64,000 bases of DNA from positions 11,423,001-11,487,000 of the forward strand of contig JAVMKO010000006.1 of assembly GCA_032164245.1 (NCBI GenBank), written 5' to 3'. The notes under the pieces are model-generated. The model was given only the letters and a program-made list of their open reading frames with translations. It had not been told where the DNA came from and made no database searches. How positions within the stretch are numbered: position 1 is the stretch's first letter; every line of letters begins with the position of its first letter. The position numbers and the translations under genes are program-made. The DNA is from Sternotherus odoratus (taxonomy: Eukaryota > Chordata > Testudines > Kinosternidae). Positions 1 to 11,031 of this stretch are shown here, one piece after another.

Positions 1-49
1 TTAATTGAAAAAAACAAAAAAACAAAAAACAAAACAAAAAAAACACAAC

Positions 50-570
50 TGTACACCCCCCCCAACTGACCCACTCAGCCCGGTCTCTCCCCCCAAAACC
101 TCCTTCCCTCCCCCCCACCCCCCAAATGACCCACCCAGCCCAGTCTCTCCCCCCAAAACCTCCTTCCCTCCCACCCACCCCCCAAATGACCCACCCAGCC
201 CAGTCTCTCCCCCCAAAACCTCCTTCCCTCCCACCCACCCCCCAAATGACCCACCCAGCCCGGTCTCTCCCCCCAAAACCTCCTTCCCTCCCACCCACCC
301 CCCAAATGACCCACCCAGCCCAGTCTCTCCCCCCAAAACCTCCTTCCTTCCCACCCACGCCCCAACTGACCCACCCAGCCAGGTCTCTCCCCTCCAAACC
401 TCCTTTCCTCCAACCCCCCCCCAACTGACCCACCCAGCCAGGTCTCTCCCCCCCAAACCTCCTTTCCTCCAACCCCCCCCAACTGACCCACCCAGCCAGG
501 TCTCTCCCCCCCAAACCTCCTTTCCTCCAACCCCCCCCCAACTGACCCACCCAGCCCGGTCTCTCCCCCA
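50..570. repeat. 60-bp minisatellite, C/T-rich on + strand
   Basis: About eight to nine head-to-tail units, exactly 60 bp long between 120 and 360 and slightly shorter after that. Each unit carries a block close to ctgacccacccagcc followed by ctctcccccc and aacctcctt. The array keeps reading frames open in several frames on both strands, which explains the proline-rich and Gly/Trp-rich ORFs here; they are not genes. It lies next to the GC-rich end of a hAT-like element and may be part of it. Confidence 0.9.
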
Positions 571-907
571 CACCGCTTACCCCCGCTCCCAGCCCAGCCT
601 TCCCCCAACACCCCCTTGCACACCGCTTACTCCCCCCCCCCCCCCCCGCGCTTACTTGTTCGCTGGGTCACGCTGCTGTGACCCGACTCCAGCGAGGGAA
701 GGAAAGGAGCGACACGCCCCCCAGCCTCGCGGTCACAGCAGCGCCGCGCCACACCGCCTCCCCCGCCCCCCAGCCTCGCGGACAGAGAGCGCCGCGCGAG
801 CCAGATGACAGGCTCAAAAGAGCCACATCTGGCTCGCAAGCGGCGTGCCCACAGAGACGGCTCGGCGTGCCGGCAGTGGCACGCGTGCCACGGGTTCGCC
901 ATCACTG
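571..907. mobile_element. GC-rich right end of a hAT-like element
   Basis: CpG-rich sequence with duplicated modules (cccccagcctcgcgg twice, and paired gagccag/ctggctcg blocks), ending in ggcacgcgtgccacgggttcgccatcactg in two parts. The terminal gttcgccatcactg resembles the inverted CAGTGATGGCGAAC end of hAT elements. The left end was not found, so no target-site duplication can be checked. A CpG-island promoter for MNAT1 was considered, but no exon follows. Confidence 0.45.
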
Positions 908-3140
908 TTCTATTGTCACACAAGCACATATCACTGGATCATTGTGTATATTGCTCCACCCATCAAGATTCAGATTAACAAATTTTTTGTCAATGATTTT
1001 TGCATGCTGTTCAACTGCTTTCTTTTACCCTGAATCCAGTAACCTTCCAACAATGTCTGCTCTACTGGATAGAGTGTAGCCTGGTCATAATGACTGAACC
1101 ATGTAAATGAAATGTTTCTTCTGACCAAGACAAAAGGGCAAATTTGTTTGTATAAACAATCCAAGCTACTTTTATCTATGGAATCTCACTGAAATTTGCT
1201 GGTCCTGAATACCAGCTCATCCATGGTTTGGATGATGAAGAAAGTCTTTGTCTTTTATACAGGTAACTTACTATCTGAACTTTGTTTAGTTGATTCTGAA
1301 GTTGTAGACATTAGAGATTACGAGCATTCATAACCCCTTCTGTCTAGGATGGAGCCCGAAGCAAAAAGTTTAAGAAAATGTCATTGTCAGCAAGTATCAC
1401 TCAGAGCACTGATTTTTTAAAAAAATGAGATAGATAGATATTTGTACCACTGTTTAAATGATAAAATTTATTCTAAACCCAGTGTTATAGGGAAAATAAT
1501 TAATAAATTATAATGATGATCTAAATCTGTTTAAAACTTTTCTTTAGCAACATACCAATATCCTGGGGATTTTTTTAAAAAAGATGTTAAAATTCACAAA
1601 TGCCTAATACAAATGCCTTTTACTTTTAAACAGGAAGCCTTCATCTAGGATATTTGATTATACTGTGCAATAAAAATAATTTCAGAATTTCAGCAGTAAC
1701 AGTAAAAATATAATCAATAAATACTACAGTAACGAACAAACATGCCAATTATATTTTGAGCACACACATACTGAAATGCATAAGTAATCCACCCAAGACA
1801 CAAATTTATGACAGAATCTAAGTTATCGTTTACTGACGCAGTAAGACACGGTAGGCAGTGCATAAGAATGATGCAAAAATTAGTAAACCAGATTGTTCAG
1901 TTGTGTCCACATAATCGTCAAATCATTGCCTTCTAAGGAGCATTGTTCATAATGTTGCTTCATTCTGACCACCAGGCCTTGCATCTCTTCGTTGTACATT
2001 TTTCATTTGGCCTATGTCCCTTTTTAACCCAAAGGTACCTACTCTCAGGAGTTTCCTGAAAATATTCCCAAATAGTTTGGTGGGTTTTTTTTTGTTTTTT
2101 TTTGTTTTTTTTTTTTAAATGACCTTCAACCTTTGCAGGTTTTTCCCCTTCAATTTCCAGCTGTTGAAATCCCCGTGAGAGGCTGCACTCTGTAGAATGT
2201 TGTCCCTTCTTCCCACAGTGTCCTGCTTTGAAATCGGTGTTGCTCCCTTCTGATTGTACACTCCGCTCCTTCTCCTTTATTATGTAACCCCCTGAATAAA
2301 ACAAAAGAACGAACAATCCAAGACGTCTGCTCATGTAACCCACGTGCCTTTTGCATTGCAGTGTTCTGTTTGTTTAGAGACCAAAGGGAGGCAGTTGAGA
2401 AACAAATGGATTTCTGATTGTTTAAATCTGTCTGTGTACCCATGCAAGGAGACGGAGCAAGGCTATTTACTTGAATGCTCAGAGCCACCCAGAAGCAAGG
2501 GCTTGTAGATAATAAGCAGTTCAGTGTTTTTCCCACAAGCAGGAGAGTACATTTCAATGGTGGGTGGAGCTATAAATATTCATAATTTTGAGAATTGAGC
2601 CAATCAGAGTTCAGGTAGGGAGAAGTTATAACATAAGAATCAGATTACCCAGGTGGGCTCAGTGGATGATCCTGATGAGAGACATAATGGTGTGTGTGGT
2701 GGGCTCAGAGTCCAGGTCCCAGTGCTGGGATGACTTTGCTGGTCTCTTGCACCTGATAGCACAGCCCCTGGCTCCCCCACCTGATCAAGCTCTTAATACA
2801 GTACATGACCTATTGTACCATATTTAGAGAGTTTTACTTCAAAAGTAGATGGCTTTTCTCCTGATTCTTTCCTTATATAGAAAAGTTAGTTAAAACTTAA
2901 GTTTTTGATACTCATTGATTCAGCATATTTATTTTATTTTATTGTTTTAAGGTGGTATAGTAAGTTAAGGCCTTGTATAGTATTATATTTGATTTAATTT
3001 TAACTGGGTTTATTTTTAAAAATAAATATTTTAATAAAAAAAAACTTTTTATTTTTTTTGGGGGGGACACAACTCAAAACATCAGGTTTTTTCCAGCCTG
3101 TGCTATAGTTCCTTGGAGCAGTATCTCCCAGCCCTTAGAG
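908..3140. other. intronic, no recognised feature
   Basis: AT-rich single-copy-like DNA. There is a T-rich run at about 2081-2116, but no target-site duplication or polyadenylation signal supports a retrocopy there. ORFs on the minus strand near 1960-2560 show no recognisable domain or splice context. Confidence 0.5.
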
Positions 3141-4038
3141 CAGTGGTTCCCGAACTTTTAATAACCTGTGGACTCTTTTCACTAAAATGTCAAGTCTCCT
3201 GAATCCCCTCTTAAAAATGAATATTTCTACGCGAGTATAAATTATAAAAACAGTGATCTTGGAAATATAAAGTTTGTTTTATGACTTGTTCATTACACAC
3301 TATTATTTATCATTGCAGTATTTTTATTACATGGAAGAGTGTTGCAACTTTCATCAAGATCTCACTTTTGTAACTTGTATCACTTTGAATAAGCCTGTTT
3401 ATAAGACAAAGCCCCTGTGTTTCATGAAGGAGTATCAGATGTGAAACAGCAGGAAGGTACAGTCAGACCCCGCAATACCCCGACGATCGGGAGCCAAAAA
3501 ATCCCGATCGCGGTAAGTGCGGGGTTGCGCGGCATCAAAGTGCCATGCGCCGCCACCATTGGGAGCCCCGCGCACCCCTTGCTATAAGCAGATTCACGCT
3601 ATAGCGGCGCGCGGTATTTCGGGGCTTCACTGTACTTAAGAAGCCAACTCAGAGAGGTCCTCCTACACAAGCATTCAGGTCTTGAGCGGTCCAGGCAAAC
3701 CATGCATGTTGCAACAAAGCTTAAACTTGTTTTTCATAATAATTTTAAAAACCATACTAGCTGCCTATTTAATTTTTAAAAACAGCAAAAAATATCCACC
3801 TCCTTTTCTATTTCTTATAGTGGAAGGAGTCTTGATGTTTAAATCTCCTCAGTGTGATAGGCATCCTTGCTTTGATCTGCTTAGCTCTTGGAAGTCCAGG
3901 GGCTCCAGCTGACCACTCCATGCTGCTCAGGGTCCTAGGGACAGCTCCATCTGTCACTAGGGAATTTTTCCCCCGAGGACCCCCTTTAACATTTTGTGAA
4001 CCCCCCGGGGTTCATGAACCCCACTTTGGGAACCACTG
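3141..4038. mobile_element. hAT element, about 0.9 kb, with nested Tigger MITE
   Basis: Starts cagtggttcccgaacttt and ends actttgggaaccactg, an imperfect terminal inverted repeat of about 17 bp. The flanking 8-mers are ccttagag on the left and ccctaaag on the right, a decayed 8-bp duplication typical of hAT transposases. There is no transposase ORF, so it is non-autonomous. A 173-bp Tigger-type element sits inside, so the hAT is the older insertion. Confidence 0.75.
3460..3632. mobile_element. Tigger/pogo-type MITE, TA duplication
   Basis: The ends are cagtcagaccccgcaatacc and the inverted partner ggtatttcggggcttcactg, flanked on both sides by TA. GC-rich and CpG-rich inside (cgatcggg, ggcgcgcgg) in an AT-rich setting. 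The length of 173 bp and the lack of an ORF mark it as a non-autonomous TcMar-Tigger-like element. It interrupts the hAT at 3141-4038. Confidence 0.75.
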
Positions 4039-5965
4039 CCCTAAAGTGAAGTGCTGTGGGGAGGGGATGAAGGGAATGGGGGTGGGGAAAGCTGCCCCAT
4101 TCCACACCATAGCAGCTCCACCTTCACTGTCCCTTCCACTGCTCCCACAGGCTCCTTTTACTCAGGAGCACCAGGCCCTTCTGCACAGCGGCTTGCCTGC
4201 CCCCCTCCCCCAGCCACCACCATTTTTGGTCTGTGAGCTGCAAAATGTTCATGTGATGGCCCAAATCCCATAATCTTTTGGAACCACAGAACTGAGCACT
4301 ACTTCAGTTCATGGACAGAACCGGCCTACTGGGCAGTGCCTGGTAGCCCGGCAGCCCAGTCTATGCCTTATACCAGGCACAGTCTTGGAAAACAAATCTG
4401 TCATAACCAGTCAGCCACAGCTTTACTCAGCATTTGTGTGCACCAGACCCTGCTGTGGAGTATGAGTGGCTATATGAACCACATGTGAACCTTGTAAAAT
4501 CAACATAACTTTGAAAGCTGTCTAGAAATCAGGAATCCTTTTTATCTGCACTAAAAGGGTGGTCCGGTTTCTATAAGCATCTGGGGCCTGGAAATCAGGG
4601 TAGAAATCTTACCTAGATCAAGCTTTTCTTATGGGATTTCTTGTGTTTCCTGTTCACATATACAACAAAACCTCTCTCCTGCTGGAATCTTAGTGCCTCT
4701 TCTTCTGACTCCATCGGAAAACTGGAAAAGCTGTTTCAAGTGCAAATGAAAGGAGAAAAATAATTGCTCTACTCCCCCCCCCTCCCCCCCCCCCTTGCTT
4801 TGAACCACTTTGGTTTTGATTCAAGTCTGGCATAAATGTTGAGATCTGTTCTCATTTTATCTGAACCGTGCCTGGGCAGAATGGTTCATAGATGAAATGC
4901 AGGTTACTTTAAACTATAGAAGAAGGTTGGTTAAAATGCCAGGAAAAAATGCTGTTGAAGTAGTTATGTACTTTAAAAAAAATTAAATATTTAACTACTT
5001 TAAAAAAAACCCAACTCTGCAAAGAAGGAGAATAAAACAACTCTACTGCTCTGCTTCAAAAACAAAAGAAAACCATAAAAATGTTCCTAAGAATGAGTAA
5101 TGGCCATGGATCTAGGCTTCTTCTGCAGACTTTTGCTGTTCTCAGCAGAATCTAAGATTTCATTAAAAAGCATTTCTAGCACTTCTGCTTACAGAGAGAG
5201 CCCTTTCTTTATGCTGCTGTTTTGTTTGCTCTACAGCCAACCAGACTAAAACAATATATGCAGCACCATCAAAATGTGAACTACAGTACTTCCATTTGTC
5301 TTAACATAGCAATAGCATCAGCGGGGCCTGATCCTTTATTCCATCCATCCCCACCAAGTGCAGTCCATAGGGAGATGCACAGAATGCTGGTTCACACCCA
5401 AGTTTTTACAATTTAAAGGTTTGTGTTTTGTTTCGTTTTAAATGGTTTGTCCAAAATAAATGTGTAGTTCTAGTAAGTAGATGTTTCACAAGATAAGCTC
5501 CAATGTTCTTCCCACAAAACTGTAAACTTCTTTAAAGAGGAAAAAAAAAAGTTTTCCAAAGCACAACAGAGAAAGACCTCTTCAACTTGGTACGTTACAA
5601 CCTAAATATTTAGGTTAAGTGTAGAAAGTAATTTCATGTTGTGAATGCATTCACAATGCTAAATACATTAAGTTGTTTTTGTTTGCATTCCCCGTAAATA
5701 AGCAGATTCTCGTGTCTTTCTCTTCTGATTGGGGTATTTCCAGGTGGCAGTCCCTGTGGTTATAAGTTCAGCTCAAAATAAGGCCTCAGTAGGCCCAGTC
5801 CTTCCAGCTTACCTTACAGATTGGAGCCCTCCATGGACCAGGGGGTCCTTCTGTTTGCTGGATCAGGAAGAAGGGTCCTGAGGCAGTTTAAAACTAGGCT
5901 ATTTATCCAAAAACCCTTCCTTTGTCTGCTGATCCCTGGAGAATCCACTTTGAACTAATATATGC
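4039..5965. other. intronic, no recognised feature
   Basis: AT-rich DNA with a poly-C run at about 4774-4794 and short poly-A runs. No element ends, splice-flanked ORF or RNA gene was seen. Confidence 0.5.
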
Positions 5966-6228
5966 TAGGGATGTAGAAGGTTAATTGGTAAGCATTAGGC
6001 TTACTGTTAACCAACTGTAACTGTTAAGCCTGGTGGTCCCGTGCCAGCAGGAGGGACCCTGGTTGTGCCAGGCTGAGCCATCTGGCCAAAGAGACCCCAG
6101 TCTGGCTGGGACAGCAGAGCCCCAGCCCTGGAGTGGCCCCAGCCCCCGCTGGGCCAGGTTAACCAGTTCAACAATATAATTTTAATAGTTTAACCAGTTA
6201 ACTTTTTAAACTGATATTTACATCCCTA
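5966..6228. mobile_element. hAT-like MITE, exact 8-bp duplication
   Basis: Begins tagggatgta and ends tacatcccta with inner ttaacc/ggttaa blocks, so the ends are inverted repeats. Both sides carry the same 8-mer atatatgc (5958-5965 and 6229-6236), an exact hAT-length target-site duplication. The 263-bp body is GC-rich in the middle and has no coding capacity. Confidence 0.85.
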
Positions 6229-7035
6229 ATATATGCATACTCCAGGAGAGTGCTTGAAAGGGTTGATAAGGGAGGAAGTACATTAGCACCCTCCCTCCAT
6301 AGTAAGGAAGGTACAGACAATGCCACAATAACAGATCCACAGTTGCATTTTAATACAATTTACCCCAAAGGTATTAACCCTCATTCCATACAATTTATCT
6401 TCATTCCCTACAGTTCATTCATGATATTGCAGAATGTTGTCAGTCTGTCACACTTCTCAGCATAATTATAGAGCGGGCCCTTTTATAAGCATGAGATATT
6501 CATTTAACATTTGATACTTCTGAAGGGGGATAAAAATTTGTTAGTACATCTTGCCAATATTCTACAAATGTTGGTTAACCTTTGTAATGATAATTGGGTC
6601 TTGCTGATCTTATTATACTGTAAAGAGTCCAGGTCTCTTCTAGATGTTTGACTATTTTTAGGTGAAATTAGTAACTCCTTTTCCTACTGCCTATCCACCC
6701 TGATACCCTGTTGGATGACTCCTCCCAATTAAGAAAGTATTTCAGGACACACACATGTAAAATTAAATAAAATATTGTGAATACAAATGATACTCTAATT
6801 CATAGTTTTCTTTGACATCTTCTGTATTAGACTGGAGTTCACAATTTCACATCCATTTTCTACTTGGATAAGCATCACATGCCACTATCAAATGCATCAT
6901 TATTCATGGTCCAGTGCCCATTGAGATCATTAGGGATTATGCCATTGACTTGTATGGGAGAAGGATCCAGGTCTGAACAAATGTACAGTCCTGATTTAAG
7001 CAGCAATCCATAACCTCTGTTATTAGGCTGATAAA
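6229..7035. other. intronic, no recognised feature
   Basis: AT-rich. A weak fragment resembling the dispersed foldback family (cccattgagatcatta, ccattgacttgtatggga) lies near 6910-6960. Nothing else is identifiable. Confidence 0.4.
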
Positions 7036-7116
7036 GGACCCAATTCAGCAAAGCCCATAAGCACCGACTTCAGTGGGAGTTAAGCATATGCTTAAGGGCT
7101 TTACTGAATTGGGGCC
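7036..7116. repeat. short near-palindromic dispersed repeat
   Basis: The left arm cccaattcagcaaagccc is answered by gggctttactgaattgggg at the right end, and the inner ataagca/tgcttaa also pairs. Similar palindromes lie at 40736-40850 and 63043-63284, so this is a dispersed foldback family. The class is unknown to me; a very short DNA-transposon derivative is likely. Confidence 0.6.
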
Positions 7117-7338
7117 AAAACTGCCTGTCATGATTAAGTAGAGCAACAGATACACAAAGACTAAGTGGCTTGCCAGTTGTTAAATGGAATTGTCTAAAGG
7201 TGGGCGCGTATGGGAGTGCTACACTAGCTGGTACTACTATTACTGCTAGAAAGAGGCATGGTACATTGTCCGAATCTGCATAGCCTATGGATGACCCTCC
7301 TTGGGACAGCTCTGTGATGTCATCTTAGGCCCTGTTCC

Positions 7339-7992
7339 TACAATGTGACCACCTGTCCCAAATTCGGTGGGACAGTCCTGAAATGCAAAGTTCAAGTCCT
7401 AGTTCTGGGCAGAATGACTCTGGGACAGCATTTGTCCTGGGTTCCCTGTGGCACTGCTCTGTGCTTGCCTGTGGCTCAGGGATGTCATCAGTGTCTTGCC
7501 AGTGGGGTGGAGGGTGGGAGGGGAGCTGAGGTTGTCCTTAGCCCCCTTCCCTTTGCCATGAGACTCTATCTCCTGGTCCTTCTTCCCCTGGCCAGGCGAG
7601 AAGCTGGAGCCAGGCAGTAGTAAGAGTTGCCCAAGGAGTCCAGGCTGCTTTGGGAGCCCCGGACCCTCCACCTTCCCTGGGCAGGGGCCCAAGGGGCCCA
7701 AGAGCATCCCCAGTCCCATGTCTCCATGCTCAAGACCCACCTGCCATGAGTGGTGGGTCTTGGGCGTGGAGACATGGGACTGGGGATGCTCTTGGGCCCC
7801 TTGGCCCCCTGCCCAGGGAAGGTGGAGGGTCCAGGGCTCCCCACAGCAGCACAAAAGGCTCCCTGGGTGGCTCTTAATCTGGATCAGCGGCTGGCCAGGG
7901 GGTGGAGCCTTGGCATAAGAGGAGGAGGGGGGCACACAGAGGGGCGGCATCTCTTGCATGTGTCCTGTTTTTGAAAAGGCGGTCACCCTATG
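7339..7992. mobile_element. foldback element with gtgacc ends
   Basis: The outer ends aatgtgaccacctgtccc and ggcggtcaccct are imperfect inverted repeats resembling the TAGGGTGACC ends of the MITE at 15239-15364. The interior is dominated by a long hairpin (see 7585-7908). No convincing target-site duplication was found, so the exact borders are uncertain. ORFs in several frames on both strands here are a consequence of the palindrome. Confidence 0.5.
7585..7908. repeat. long inverted repeat (hairpin)
   Basis: The core arms 7650-7740 and 7753-7843 are nearly identical reverse complements (for example ggaccctccaccttccctgg and ccagggaaggtggagggtcc) around a 12-base loop. Weaker pairing continues outward to about 7585/7908 (cccctggccag and ctggccagggg). 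A transcript through this intron would form a roughly 90-bp duplex. Confidence 0.9.
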
Positions 7993-9295
7993 TGCAGCAT
8001 GTGGTCCAACTGCTGTGCCTGTAGAGAACCCCCCGGGGACTCCCTGGGGATGCAGCAGTTCGTCTGCATGTTGCGGGATTGCAGTCTTGCATTATAACGT
8101 TTTGGGACAGGAACCATATTTTCTTTTCCTACACGTAGCACAGCAGGGCCCTAGTCAGGATCCGGGCCTGTGTGCACTTTCAAAATGTAATTAATCCCCA
8201 CTTTCCTGCAGCCTGTCCTTGTCTTAAATGTGTTCTTTGGGTTTAGCGGTACACAAAGAGATCAAAGAGAACGAGTCAGATGGGATCTCAGGAGATTATT
8301 TCTTTTCTTTTAATAAAACAAGAATATTCCTGAGATCAAATGTGTCTGTGATCAATCGTTGAGAAGGTGGCCAGACCTCCCTTTGCTTGAGGGCATGTAT
8401 GGCCGATCAGCAAGGAAGTGTAGAGTTTCAGCTCTCTGTAAGCATTCTCTGGGATAGTGAGGATACTGCTGTTGGGCAAGAGAGATTTTCCTGCTCTGCC
8501 AAATTCTGCCCTTAAAAAAAGTCTCATGTAACCCCTATTGAATTCAAAGGAGGTTGCATATAAGTAATGGAGGGCAGGATTGGGTGTGTGAGGGAAGTGG
8601 GAACTTGACCACATGAAATGGAATTCCCAGCTAGAGGTGTCCTGTCCCCCTTTTGGTATGGACAGATAATTTATAATCATCAAGAGACGCTGGCCCCAGC
8701 TTGCTTCAGTGTGTTCCCAAGTAGGGCTGCTTTCCAGAGTCGGGTCTGGTTTGAACTTTGAAATCTAGTCGATTTGGGAGCGGGAGGGAGCATCTGATGT
8801 AGCGTCAGGTAGTACTGTTTGTTTACACAGTGGCTGGCACAGTTAGGGTCCTGTTTTCAGTTGGTCCCTAGTCAATGCTATAATAAAAATATCTGCTCCT
8901 GGATCAACCCATGAATATTTATAGCTTTACAGTCTTGTTTTCCTAATTTAAAAATAAAATCTGTCCACTTCCCCCACCCTCTCTTCTGCACCAAGTGATG
9001 TAGAAAGAGACCCCCACAAACAAAACTGATTGTCTAAACCAGTGAAACTGTGTATGTGACAACTATGTGTATAGACAAAGTAAACACGGTGGAAAAAAGA
9101 GAATGTTTCCTTCCCACTGTCTTTCTATTGTATATCAGTTATGGCTATTGCTTGTAAATGATAGTAGGCAAAACAGTTTGAACAGAAGTTTAATTTTTGA
9201 GCTGACATCCCTGTAGCTCATCATTTGTTTAGTCTAATATTCTGAAAAGCTTTTTCCCCTCCTTCTCTGATGAATTGTATTTAAATGTGTTTGTG
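7993..9295. other. intronic, no recognised feature
   Basis: Ordinary AT-rich intron sequence. No element borders, tandem repeats or splice-flanked ORFs were seen. Confidence 0.5.
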
Positions 9296-9305
9296 CTTCT
9301 GAAGC

Positions 9306-9433
9306 TGCTTGCATCCGACGAAGTGGGCATTAGCCCACGAAAGCTTATGCTTCAAAACGTTATAGTTAGTCTTTAAGGTGCCACAGGACTTTGTTACCTC
9401 TGCTATTCCAGACTAACACGGCTACCTCTCTGA
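9306..9433 (+). mobile_element. short Penelope-like element copy
   Basis: Carries the element's 3' hairpin block (acgaagtgggcattagcccacgaaagc, split over 9317-9343), then ttagtctttaaggtgccacaggact, then the inverted end module agactaacacggctacc. It is flanked by imperfect direct repeats cttctgaagc (9296-9305) and ttcttgaagc (9434-9443). The protein part is absent. Confidence 0.7.
9311..9354 (+). ncRNA. hammerhead-like motif, decayed core
   Basis: Core strand CCGACGA (9315-9321) in place of CTGANGA, a GTGGG/CCCAC stem, GAAA, then a short GC-TTAT-GC hairpin followed by TT. The C at core position 4 should abolish cleavage if this is a hammerhead descendant. Confidence 0.35.
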
Positions 9434-9445
9434 TTCTTGAAGCAG

Positions 9446-9447
<2 letters not shown>

Positions 9448-9503
<56 letters not shown>
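9448..9503. repeat. (GT)n(GA)n compound microsatellite
   Basis: About 19 GT units directly followed by about 8 GA units, right after the PLE copy. The minus-strand ORF with a His-Thr run is produced by this array. Confidence 0.95.
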
Positions 9504-10782
9504 AATATAAATAATAGGAAGATTTCTTGATTGAGTGGAGTTGGCCAGTGTTTAAGATTTGCCATTCTGTAACATCAGAGCAAATGATTACAATTGCACT
9601 GTTCTGCAATTTCAAATCTTAAATGAAGGCAGAATAAAATTGAGTTGCTCTAGCCTGCTCTGCCTCAGTAAGTAATGGAACCAGTCCGCTCAGCGGGATG
9701 GAAGTTTTGTTTCAAGATCCTTCACAGCCGTCTCAGTATTTCTCTTAACTCTCTAATCATTTGCCTGGCAGACTGAGATTAGGAAGAGACAGTGAAGCTT
9801 GAACATTAGTATACAACTGTTTCATGGCTTTAATGTACCGAAGATATAAATAACACACTCTCTCTCAACAATAGGACATGACTGCAACAGGTGGTGTCCT
9901 GTGCTAGTATTTTGCATGATACCAGTACCCAAATACATCTTGAGTTTTGTATTGGTTTCCATGTCCTGTGTGTGGTGTTCTTTTGTTGTTAAATGTCAGT
10001 TGATATTTAGCAAGTGACCGTTATAAACTAAGATGCTTGTTAAAGTGGTAGAAATCAAGCATTTTGGGGGAGGGGGATGCTGCTTCTGTGTACAATATAT
10101 TTATGTGCAGTGCTCTGAATTTATGAGCAGAAAAAAAAAAGGGGACATATAGAATCTCTTGATTGTAGTTGAGCCTGGTTTAACTCTAGCTCAGGGCCAG
10201 AGTGACCGTATTGTTACAGTACTATCTATAGTTGCTGGGAGGGCTTGGGCCAGATTGTGATACCCTTATTGTCCAGCTATACAGAAAAGAGGAATTTGTT
10301 ATGAGTTTAAGCAGGCTACAACTAAATTATCAGATGTCTGGGACTACCCGGCAGGTAAGTGTACAGTGCGGGTAACCCCATGTTCATTCCACAATTACCT
10401 GGGGGGCTTCCACCAGCTCCCCTTCTTTTTCCATCCAGGTCACCCACTCCCCAATTTGCAGTGAGGATGCCGGCTACTTGGCATTCTCAGCAAAGAGGCC
10501 CAGCGGTTTAAACAGGGAGATTAAAGCCTGGAGAGGGCTTCCTTAGAGCAGGCTAATGTCGGGAAACTTGCCTTGCCATTGCTGGTGCTCTTGGGTACTT
10601 TGGATAGAGGACGTTTGTTTCTAGTGATGTTAACCTGGCACCTCTCACAAGCAGAGTGTTTCCAGGCTCTCTCACTCACACACAATTAAAAGTAATGTGC
10701 AAATAACAAACGGGGGAAAGACTTACCTTGCCGTTACTGTTAAGCATCACTCTTTCATTTAACTCCTTTTTCTCTCCTTCAG
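9504..10782. other. 3' part of intron 1, acceptor at 10781-10782
   Basis: No repeat borders were recognised. The last bases form a pyrimidine tract (cctttttctctccttcag) leading to the AG before exon 2. Confidence 0.6.
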
Positions 10783-10935
10783 ATGTGAGAGTTGTGTGGA
10801 GCTGCTGTTCGTCCGGGGGTCCGGAAACTGCCAGGAGTGCGATACCCCGCTGCGGAAGAGCAACTTCAGAGTGCAGCTCTTTGAAGACCCTGCCATCGAC
10901 AAGGAGGTGGAAATTCGGAAGAAAGTATTGAAGGT
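10783..10935 (+). CDS. MNAT1: MNAT1 exon 2: second half of RING finger
   Basis: Encodes about residues 31-80 of MAT1, the RING-finger subunit that joins CDK7 and cyclin H into the CDK-activating kinase and anchors it to TFIIH in the nucleus. The acceptor is ccttcag|A and the donor GT|gtgagt; frame starts at base 2 and two bases of codon 81 remain. The last four zinc ligands are visible as C-x2-C (CESC) and C-x2-C (CQEC), followed by [16 protein letters not shown] and [10 protein letters not shown]. The first ligands lie in the preceding exon, which was not found. Oddities: the second knuckle reads CQECD where I expect CPECG, and the exon is strongly GC/CpG-rich against AT-rich introns. Identity is clear from the continuous match to the known protein. 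Confidence 0.95.
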
Positions 10936-11031
10936 GTGAGTATCGTAGTTTGGAAAACTAAGTTCAGATGGACTCAAATTATTTCTATCTTCAAAAAAGG
11001 ATTTATTTTTGCCAGTGGGAGTATGCGTGTG

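Noticed and set aside
5..808. Long proline-rich ORFs (+) and Gly/Trp-rich ORFs (-) at the window start
   Set aside because: They are open because the 60-bp minisatellite is a multiple of three and lacks stops; frames on both strands are open together.
600..900. CpG-rich block as the MNAT1 promoter/first exon
   Set aside because: The block is repetitive and ends like a hAT element; no sequence encoding the MAT1 N-terminus follows before exon 2.
2081..2116. Poly-T run as the tail of a minus-strand retrocopy
   Set aside because: No TTTATT signal at a suitable distance and no flanking duplication were found.
7399..7986. 195-codon ORF and several overlapping ORFs around the hairpin
   Set aside because: Frames open on both strands across a GC-rich palindrome; no domain, and they lie in a foldback element.
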